Source: Budorcas taxicolor (taxonomy: Eukaryota > Chordata > Mammalia > Artiodactyla > Bovidae). From it: DNA of 64,000 bases. The notes under the pieces are model-generated. The model was not told the DNA's origin. It did no database searches and saw nothing but the letters and a program-made list of their open reading frames with translations. This document shows positions 55,810-64,000 of this stretch, one piece after another. The position numbers were made by a program, and so were the translations under genes. The first letter of the stretch is position 1. Every line of letters starts with the position of its first letter. Location: contig NC_068930.1 of NCBI RefSeq assembly GCF_023091745.1, positions 13,166,262-13,230,261 on the forward strand. The letters run 5' to 3'.

Positions 55810-56399
55810 GATAGCCTTTGCAAATCAGACAAGAAGGAGAAGAAACTTCCCTTTAGCTCAGATAGAATGTGTGAGAGAGGAAGGAGAAGAATGAGGTGTG
55901 TAAGCATTAGGTTTGCTTCTGAGTAACAGTGATTGAAATAAGATAGGAATGTATTTTCCTCCTGTACAGTTGCCTGGAAAAGGGCAGTTCAGGATAGGAT
56001 GACACTCCACAGTGTAAGGGGCTCAGGCTCCAGATTTCTTTATATTCTACCATGATCCCCATTCCAAGGTTGCCTCATAGTCCAACAAAGATGCTCTAGC
56101 TCCATCCACTTCACCTGCATCCCAGCCAATAAAGACAAAAGCAGATAAAGAAGCCCGTACTCCATAACTTTAAGGATTCTTTCCCCAAATTGACCAATGC
56201 TTCATTAGCTAGAACTTGGTCATTTGACCATCTAGATGTAAAGGGAAGTGGAAAATGTAAATACTATGTGCGGAACTCTAGTGCAAAGCTAAAATTCTGG
56301 TCAACCAATAGTGAGGGAACAGAGCAGCGTGAACAGATCTGGAGATGTGTCAAAAATGACCAGAGATTTAGGGGAGTCAAGGGCAGGGGGGCCTAGAGA
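55810..56399. other. Unassigned sequence
   Basis: No repeat or gene recognised. Confidence 0.35.
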
Positions 56400-56905
56400 A
56401 CTCCCCTGGCACGGTTTCACTCCCCTTCTTAGAAAGGCCCTACTGATGCTGGAGCCACAGGATAGTATCTGAGTTTGAAAGATGTCCCTGAGTATGCACT
56501 ACATCCATGCTCGGCATGAGGTCTATGGGTCTCAGAATTTCCCACAATCCTCCATGAGGAGATATGGATGTATTGGGTTGGGCCGTGAACTTGCAGAGGT
56601 CCAGAGTTAGGATAAGGATGCAATGGTGCACGAACCCTCTGAGACCAGAGGCATGGCAGATGAGTGAGAATGGACTGTTTGTCTCGTCATGGGGCCAGAG
56701 CTGCCAGTCCTCATGTGGATACTGGGTGTACCCACAGTCCCTGTGTGAATCTGACCCTCCCCCACCACGTCTTCCTACTGCCCTGAGGACACAGAGAGCC
56801 TCCTCACACACAGACACCATCCCAGCGGGGAGCAGGGAGGAGGAGCGGAAACCCCAAAAGACTAAGCATTTATCTGAGAGAGAGTTAGTTACCAGAAAGC
56901 GATGA
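56400..56905. other. Unassigned GC-richer block with open frames
   Basis: Long frames exist on both strands (113 codons plus at 56564-56905, 126 codons minus at 56440-56820). Neither shows a known motif, and they overlap antisense, which is usual for GC-richer noncoding DNA. It might be an old LTR or pseudogene. Confidence 0.3.
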
Positions 56906-58579
56906 CTTCAACTGGCAAAGACTCTCACTCTGAAACTTGGCAAGGTAACTTTTCTCTCTTCCTATGTGCCAGAGTTGTGGGTGTGTGTGGGAGGAGAGTG
57001 GCAGAGGAGAGAAAGCCTCTTGAGAAGGCTTAGAGGAATTAAGGCAAATAAAGACGCCAGTTTTTTCATTAAGCATCTGAGAAACAGCTTGAATGACTTT
57101 GCTATTGTGTGTACAGACATAAAACCAAACTCGTAATACCAAATCATTTATTTTTGCATTTACTCTTGTAAGGCTGCAAAATGAGTGAAAATTCAAATTA
57201 TTTGATAGTTTACATTTTGTGTCTAAATGTGGAATTTAGCTGTATATCATTCTGAAGATTTGACCTTAGGGAGAGACCATTCATACAAAAGATCTTGTTA
57301 GCAAGTGATAGCTCTTTTAAAATTGAAACTAGAAAAGATTAAATTGAATGGTCAAGAGAATTAGCCTCCCACAGAACAGGTGCTTTCCAGTCATTCAGGC
57401 ATGTGAAATTCATGCAGATGCTCTCAGAACCTCTTTTGATGTACCAGATAAAAACACCAGCATGGGACATTAGACATTTCAGCTACACAGCATCCTTTTT
57501 ATCAAAAGGAGTATTCAAATGCACTTCAGATCTGCTGATTTCTGAAGCTACCAAAAGAATTTGTTTTCTTCTTTCAGTGTTAAATCCAGACTCACTGACT
57601 CCAGACAGAAAGCAATTATATGGGGGATACTGAATTGCTATTGCTGGCAATTTAGATAAAACCAGGGTGCACGTGGCATGCACGCATGCTCACACACCTC
57701 CAGACGCAAAACCCAGGAAATACTAATGCCGTGAGCACTGTATTAACTCCTGTACAAAACTATTCAGACAACTTGCATAGGTTTGTCCCTGGAACAAGAT
57801 GACAGTCTTTTCACCTAGAAAACTATGGTTAAAAAAAAAAAATAGTTTGTTGATTTAGCAAAATATTGGGATCATATTTTCCAGGTATTTGTGGAGTTCA
57901 GGCTGACTAGCTGACATCTCTATAGCATTTAAGTATTTGAAGCCATTGCCACCAAACTACTGGTAAACCTGTAGGGAAAGCTACGAAAGAAGACTGCTCT
58001 CCTCTGCTTTATTTTGATTAAAAATTGTTTTAAAATGTGATATTTAGTTAGATAAGGATTTCTGTCCAGTGCCTTTCTTCCTGGGCTTGGCCCCACTAAC
58101 CTGGCTGGTTGCCCTGCATGCCCTTGGCTTGACGCAGATTGGCAGCACAAACCTTAAACTGTTGTAAACACCCATAAAACGTGGCCTCCTTATATAGTTA
58201 GTGATGAGGCCTTGACAAGGTGACATCCATAATCTGATAAGCTAGGGTCAGGAGTCACTTGCTTTTTCTTTGGATGTCAAAGAGCCAGAAGCTTTTAATG
58301 TCTTTAATAAGTAAATTACCCAAACATGCACAGCCCTGTTTCACATATTAACTCATCAGGGGACAAAGTGAACCTGGGGGAAGGCCCTTGAAAGATCAGG
58401 GGTTGGTCACCTGGTGTGTTGCAACTCTGAGACCAAATTTTGGTGGGAATCATCCAGATATCTGAGACTGATTTGGGAGAGATGGCACTGAGAGCAGGAC
58501 CTTTTTATTTTTATTTTTACTTTTTTAAGGACCTTTTTTAAAGCAAGGAGTTACAGAGCACAACTTTAAGTGAATGGTT
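56906..58579. other. Unassigned sequence
   Basis: About 1.7 kb with no recognised repeat except A-runs near 57831 and T-rich text near 58505. No gene. Confidence 0.4.
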
Positions 58580-59221
58580 AGACTGAAATTAAAAGACCTT
58601 TGCTTCTTGAAAGAAAAGCTATGACAAGCCTAGACAGCATATTAAAAAGCAGAGATATTACATTACCGACAAATGTCCATATAATCAAAGCTATGGTTTT
58701 TCCAGTAGTCATGTATGGATGTGAGAGCTGGACTATAAAGAAAGCTGAGCACCAAAGAATTCATGCTTTTGAACTGTGGTGTTGGAGAAGACTCCTGAGA
58801 GTCCCTTGGACTGCAAGGAGATCCAACCAGTCCATCCTAAAGGAGATCTGTCCGGAATATTCATTGGAAGGACTGATGTTGAAGCTGAAACTCCAATAGT
58901 TTGGCCACCTGATGCAAAGCACTGACTCATTTGAAAAGACCCTGACACTGGGAAAGATATGAAGGAGGGAGGAGAAAGGGACGACAGAGGATGAGATGGT
59001 TGGATGGCGTCACCAACCCAATGGACCTGAGTTTGAGTAAACCCCTGGAGTTTTTACTCAAACTCCCAGAGTTCTTGATGGACAGCGAGGCCTGGAGTGC
59101 TGTGGTCCATAGACATGAGTCTGAGCGAGCTCCAGGAGTTGGTGATGGCCAGGGAGGCCTGGCATGCTGCAGTCCATGGAGTTGCAAAGAGTTGGACATG
59201 ACTGAGTGACTGAACTGAACT
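58580..59221 (+). mobile_element. BovB LINE 3' end with rearranged terminus
   Basis: BovB from 'gactgaaattaaaagacc' to 'gagtgactgaactgaac'. The frame at 58600-58899 encodes a C-terminal piece (MTSLDSILKSRDITLPTNV and VPWTARRSNQSILKE). Near the end, a stretch containing 'gatggacagcgaggcctgg' is present twice in altered form, with a 12-bp inverted repeat beside it. Confidence 0.93.
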
Positions 59222-59814
59222 AGATGTTTTTCCATTGTTGAAAATGTCTATACTAACTTGATCAACTATAGGCATATACTCATGAAAATTGGTTATAATC
59301 ATGAAATAGAGCAACACTTCTGTAGTTTTCTATCTCATGTGACCTTCTATAATTGGCCTTGCATAAATCACACTGAAAAAATAAGTTTCTGAACATTTTT
59401 TCCCCAAGACTTACTCATCAAATATATTTTCCCCACAGGAATATCCAGTATCATCTAAATGGATAATTAACATTCAAGGTGCTAAGACCATGTCCACATG
59501 ATGAAAAGTGTTTTGGAAAGGAATAAATGAGTGCATTACTAATGATTTTTTTTTCCATTACAAAAAGTCACTGTATTATGCTATTCAGACAGCCCATTGT
59601 CCGATAATGCATTGATAAATGGAGGAATAGACAGTCACATTAAGAACATCAGAACATCATTTGCAATTCTCAAAGTCGGTATTCAGAATCAACAAGCTAT
59701 GAAATTTCTCTCCACATTAGAGGTATTAACCCAACCAAAGGAGCAGCCACCATTTGCTCAATTGGAGGCAGAAAAACAAAAGATGTAACTCTGTTCTCAG
59801 GATCTTTTAGACCA
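59222..59814. other. Unassigned sequence
   Basis: An AT-rich interval with one frame open at 59597-59788 (and further upstream) without motif or good donor. No repeat recognised. Confidence 0.35.
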
Positions 59815-59990
59815 GGGAAGTGTTTTTCAAACTACTTTTGCTGAGACCCCACAGTAAGTAGTAGATTTTACATTGCAAATCAAATGCACAAGTTATCAAT
59901 GTAATGTTTACTTTGCTACCAGCAATGCACACCTGTTTTCTGTTGTATTCTATTTCACTTTGAACAGAAACGCTAGTTACAAACCACAGC
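59815..59990 (+). repeat. Possible hAT-derived fragment
   Basis: 'agtgtttttcaaactactttt' and 'gagaccccacagtaagtagta' resemble the start of a hAT-type element. Weak. Confidence 0.35.
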
Positions 59991-60002
59991 ACTGATATCT
60001 CT

Positions 60003-60710
60003 CAGTTCAGTTCAGTCGCTCAGCCAAGTCCGGGTCTTTGCGACCCCATGGACTGCAGCCTGGAAAATCCCATGGGCGGAGGAGCCTGGTAGGCTGCAGT
60101 CCATAGGGTCGCTAAGAGTTGGATACGACTGAGCGACTTCACTTCCACTTTTCACTTTCATGCATTGGAGAAGGCAATGGCAACCCACTCCAGTGTTCTT
60201 GCCTGGAGAATCCCAGGGACGGGGGAGCCTGGTGGGCTGCCGTCTGTGGGGTCGCACAGAGTCGGACACGACTGAGGTGACTTAGCAGCAGCAGGACTGC
60301 AGCACGCCAGGTCTCTCTCTGTCCATCACCAACTGCCGGAGCTTGCTCAGACTCATGTCCATCAAGTTAGTGATGCCATCCAACCATCTCATCCTTTGTC
60401 ATTCTCCTCTCCTCCTGTCTTCAGTCTTTCCCAGCATCAGGATCTTTTCTAATGAGTCAGTTCTTTCCATCAGGTGGCCAAAGTATTGGAGCCTCAGCTT
60501 CAGCATCAGTCCTTCCAATGAATATTCAGGACTAATTTCCTTTAGGATTGACTGGTTTGATCTCCTTGCCGTCCAAAGTACTCTCAAGAGTCTTCTCCAA
60601 CACCACAGTTCAAAAGCATGAATTCTTCGGTGCTCAGCTTTCTTTATGGTCCAACTCTCATATCCATACATGACTACTGGAAAAACCATAGCTTTGATTA
60701 TACAGACCTT
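60003..60710 (-). mobile_element. BovB LINE 3' end, TSD, host of a BovA2
   Basis: A 5'-truncated BovB with a perfect 10-bp duplication tgatatctct (59993-60002 and 60711-60720). It is split at its very 3' end by a BovA2. The C-terminal frame at 60399-60812 is partly open but lacks the enzyme core. Confidence 0.97.
60060..60293 (+). mobile_element. BovA2 SINE nested in BovB, TSD
   Basis: A slightly 5'-truncated dimer starting 'ctggaaaatcccatgggcgg' and ending in (AGC)n. The perfect duplication ggactgcagc (60050-60059 and 60294-60303) is BovB sequence. Confidence 0.97.
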
Positions 60711-60721
60711 TGATATCTCTA

Positions 60722-61094
60722 ATAGGAAGCTATGACCCACAGTTTGCAGCAGAGTAGTTACAGTCAGTGTATATTTTTTGATGAATATGGATGACAGATA
60801 TGGAGCTTTCATGCAAATGTATATTCATAAACTAGGTGGACCAAACTACGTGGCCCTTCAGGACAGTGTGGCATGTGATAAGGGCTTGATCAAAATCTGA
60901 TGAAATAATTAATGGGAAAAGAAGAAAAGAAAGAATTAGTAGAAAAGAAGGTGCTATGGATATGCCATAGCAGACTAGCCAAACAATTAGAGGAGTGACC
61001 TAATTTGAGCAAATATTTTAGACTGATTGTTAAGGAAAATGGCAACTGGTGTGCCTGTAAGTGCCACATATTTTCTATGAAAAAGAGAGAGATA
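60722..61094. other. Unassigned sequence
   Basis: No repeat or gene recognised. Confidence 0.35.
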
Positions 61095-61325
61095 TGGAGG
61101 GTAGCTTAAAACCTTTTTTGAGAAGAAGATTTGGATTTGAATCCCAAATCTCCACTCATCCCCTTTGTAAATACGCATACATGCTCCAGCTCATCTGAGC
61201 CCTCATTTTCTGGCCTTCAATTTTTGGGTGTTATATGTGACTAGGCTATGAGTTGAATTTGTAACACTGCATAGAATAAACATTACAAGGCCTCACATGC
61301 AGCAAGTGCTTTATAAATATATCAG
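61095..61325 (+). repeat. MIR SINE
   Basis: 'gaagatttggatttgaatccc', 'gagccctcattttctgg' and 'gcaagtgctttataaatatat' follow MIR in order. Confidence 0.55.
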
Positions 61326-61451
61326 TAAAAATATTTTGGGTGTCAGATATTGGCTAAGTCCTTGTTTTTAGCCACCATCTGGTTTTAGCATTCTATCATG
61401 CTAATGCTTCAAAACATCTCACCAGGCACTGCCTTACCTGCTCTGCCCAAA

Positions 61452-61612
61452 CTGAGAAGTCAGTCATGTCCAACTCTTGACGACCCCATGGACTGTAGCT
61501 CCTCTGTCCATGGGATTCTCTAGGCCAGAATGCTGGAGTGGGTAGCCATTCCTTTCTCCAGGGGATCTTCCCAACCCATTGCACGCAGATTCTTCACTGT
61601 CTGCGTCACCAC
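61452..61612 (-). mobile_element. Bov-tA SINE, degenerate
   Basis: A reverse BovA body ('gaccccatggactgtagctcc', 'gctggagtgggtagcc') and a worn tRNA head with several small deletions. Confidence 0.85.
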
Positions 61613-61812
61613 TTTTGTGCAGATTGTTAGCTAGTAGATAATCAGGATGCCTCCACCTTTGTAACTGTTGAGGACCCAAGGGAGCCCTGTGGAAATGATG
61701 ACCGAGTGTCTCTAAGGTAGGAGACACTGCCCTGAGCCATGCTAGCTATGATAGCAAGACGGAACACTCCAGGTCAGAGTATAACAGGATATTATCATGT
61801 CCCTTTTATTTG

Positions 61813-61846
61813 TTTTTTTTTTTTTTTCCTTGCGGGGGGGGGGGGG
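61813..61846. repeat. T15 and G13 homopolymers
   Basis: T at 61813-61827, then 'cctgc'-type spacer, then thirteen G at 61834-61846. On the L1 strand this is C13, a short spacer and A15 at the 3' end of the element. Confidence 0.9.
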
Positions 61847-62415
61847 AGGCTAATTTTTTAAAATTGAAATGTAGTTAATTTAAAACTTTGTAGTAGTTTC
61901 TGGTGTAGATTAAAGTCACTCAGTTTTAAATATATTTATATATATATTCTTTTTCATTTTCTTTTTCTTTATAGCTTATTACAAGATACTGAATATAGTT
62001 CCCTGTGTCATAAAGTAGGTCCTTGTGGTTTATCTATTTTATATATAGTAGTGTATCTCCTAATTCCAAATACCTAATTTATCCCACCTGCATCCGCTAT
62101 CTCCTTTGGTAACCATACACTTGTTTTCTATGTCTGTGAGTCTATTTTTGTTTTGAAAAGTGGCTCATTTTTATCATATTTTAGATTCTATGTAAAGTGT
62201 TATTGTTTGCTTTTCTCTGACTTTCTTCATTTAATATGATAATTTTTAATTCAGAAAGATACATGCACCCCAATGTTCACTGTTTATAATAGCCCAGGCC
62301 TGGGAGCAGCCTTAGTGTACACAGACAGATGAATGGATAGAGAGGATGTGATATGCCTCATAAATATACAATGGAAGACTACTTAGACATGAAAAAGAAT
62401 AAAATAATGTCATTT
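61813..62415 (-). mobile_element. L1 with 5' inversion (twin priming)
   Basis: 61850-62247 is reverse-strand L1 3' text up to 'ttaatatgataattttt'. From 62254 the text switches to forward L1 ('aaagatacatgcaccccaat', 'gacagatgaatggatagag', 'aagaataaaataatgtc'). The two parts are neighbours in L1 order. A heptamer tttattt flanks the block (61805-61811 and 62413-62419). Confidence 0.88.
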
Positions 62416-62420
62416 ATTTT

Positions 62421-63349
62421 GGGTGCATGTGTTCAGGAAAACAGAAAAGAATTGAGACAGTATGAGGTGCCAAGTTTGGAAATGCATGGAGATGACCATT
62501 ACCAGGTTTGCAGGGGCACAGGGGAGCATTCAAAAAAAGAAAGCTGTGGGTAGCTTGTGCTTTCATTATTATTATTAAACAAATACTTAGTCAACACTAA
62601 GTCTAATACTACATATTGGACTAATACTCGGTCATCAAAAATTCCAGATTGAACACCCTCCCACTATACTTTTATTTCTTTCTTCTCTTCTTCCTTTCCT
62701 TCCCAATTATCTCTTTTTCATTACCATAAAGTTAAAAAATATATAATACTATCAACTGTAAATGAGTACACTTATATTCAGCTTTATTTTCACTTATGTG
62801 TCTAACTGGGTGTTCTTTTAAGTAAGAAAGGTAAAAGTTTCAAACTTGTCATTAGAGAATTCTTAATAAAGTGATTCTGTATTCGTGTTCTAGTACATAT
62901 CATACACACAATTTCCATTGATTCTTGTTAAATTTTAAGTCCCACTGCACATTATTAAGGGTGTCATGCACAGAAGGATTTTAGTTTTTAATTTCACTTA
63001 GTAACAAAATATAATTTAATAGGTACAAATTTACCTATGTTTGTATAGAAATGTTTAATTCTTATCAATATTTTTGTGTGTTTGCAATGATTTAATGTTA
63101 AAAATGTAAAGAATAAGAGAGTTCTATTGTAGGTTTCCAAAGGACATATCTTTCCATACTTGAGATTTCAAGCAAAAAAAAGAAGCACAGAAGTATCTAT
63201 TAGAATGCTTGCAATAGTCAACAAAAATTTCATGATATAAACAGCAAAGATCTGTAAAATGAATAGTAGGGACTTGGGTGTCTCTGCTATAAATTCTTGA
63301 TAATGATGGTCAGGAACAGTACTTTTCAAATGTTGGTACACTTTCACAG
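62421..63349. other. Unassigned AT-rich sequence
   Basis: No repeat or gene recognised. Confidence 0.35.
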
Positions 63350-63350
63350 T

Positions 63351-63518
63351 CAGTACCTCTCAAGTTTTGACATACTTTAAATTTACTCAAGGTGTTTGTT
63401 AATAGCACAGATTTGGGGAACCACCCTCAGAGATTCTGATTCAGAAAGTTTGAGATGGGGCCGAGGTGTTATTTATAAGCATTGCAGGCAATTTTTCTGA
63501 TTATACCTTGAAAAACTG
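63351..63518 (+). mobile_element. MER5A-like hAT MITE
   Basis: 'cagtacctctcaagttttgac', 'gagattctgattcagaaag', 'gagatggggccgaggtgtt' and the end 'ccttgaaaaactgg' follow the hAT-Charlie MITE layout. Confidence 0.7.
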
Positions 63519-64000
63519 GTCTGAGATGATTCAGATGATTTTGCCTTTACATATCTCAAATGTAACTGAAGTGGTACACCTGTTTTTACCACTCCATGTT
63601 TACTCTAATAAGCACAAAGAAGTAGAAATTCGAGGCAACATGCCAATCTGTATATTTCACTTTGTGTTTCATCTTCATTGTACACCATAAAAAATACCCT
63701 AATTGTCTTTATTGAATTTTCTGAAGGACCTCCCAGTTCCACATGTACCCAAATACCACCATGCACATAGATTGTTGTTTGGAGCATCATTTCTTAAAGC
63801 AAATATTGATATTTACATGCTGGGAGAATTATCATAATAATGAGAATCACTAAATAGTAAGAACAAATTTGTGAAAGCAGCCGACATAGATTCTACAAGA
63901 TTAAAAAGAGGATGTAGCCAATATTTTATAATGCCTATAAATGGAGTATAACCTTTAAAAATTGTGAATCACCATATTGTATACCTGTAGCATATTTGTA
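63519..64000. other. Unassigned AT-rich sequence
   Basis: No repeat or gene recognised to the end of the window. Confidence 0.35.

Noticed and set aside
59597..59788. Open frame as an exon
   Set aside because: An acceptor-like site exists upstream, but the only donor (GAG|GTATTA) is poor and the peptide is not recognised.
1..64000. CRISPR arrays, operons, bacterial promoters or ribosome binding sites
   Set aside because: The DNA is mammalian nuclear; the recurrent sequences are dispersed retroelements with different flanks, not spaced direct repeats.

Overview
This window is nuclear DNA of a ruminant, most likely a bovid (cattle, sheep, goat or a relative). The evidence is its repeat content. 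It is full of tRNA-headed Bov-tA SINEs, BovA and BovA2 SINEs ending in (AGC)n, BovB (RTE-clade) LINE copies, 3' ends of artiodactyl L1 elements, two CHR-type tRNA SINEs and one LTR of the bovine class II ERV type. Older mammalian MIR, L2 and hAT (MER5A-like) fragments lie underneath. All family names come from recognising sequence, not from a database search, so boundaries of old elements are approximate.

I find no convincing protein-coding gene, rRNA, true tRNA or CRISPR array. Nearly all the longer open frames fall inside repeats. The only recognisable coding remains are broken pieces of the BovB reverse transcriptase (10.9-14.2 kb, and carboxy-terminal tails in the other BovB copies). The window reads as intergenic or deep intronic DNA. 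Two short open intervals with plausible splice signals (34232-34397 and 41615-41775) are recorded as weak exon candidates only.

Layout. 0-2.4 kb: hAT end, MIR, then three BovA-type SINEs in alternating orientation. 2.4-6.3 kb: repeat-poor. 6.3-7.6 kb: L1 end and three SINEs. 9.4-10.8 kb: L1 3' end broken by a GT tract, two Bov-tA and a TA tract. 10.98-14.16 kb: two BovB copies in the same orientation from apparently different subfamilies. 14.8-18.3 kb: a Bov-tA with an L1 tail inside it, a fold-back Bov-tA, an ERV LTR and more SINEs. 18.3-20.9 kb: repeat-poor. 20.9-28.3 kb: L1 hit by a composite multi-head Bov-tA, a duplicated flank-plus-SINE pair, a dimeric Bov-tA, and a BovB split by a CHR-2-like SINE. 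28.3-45 kb: mostly MIR, L2 and MER5A with scattered SINEs. 45-64 kb: five further BovB, L1 or BovA insertions, including a twin-primed L1 at 61.85-62.42 kb.

Several insertions carry target-site duplications (TSDs) readable by eye, which gives firm boundaries and relative ages. Strands of mobile elements are given in the sense of the element RNA: tRNA head to AGC tail for SINEs, ORF to poly(A) for LINEs. I found no previously undescribed biological system. The more unusual signals are rearranged retroelements: the fold-back SINE, the multi-head Bov-tA with a shared junction, the twin-primed L1 with extra 3' sequence, and CHR inserted into BovB.
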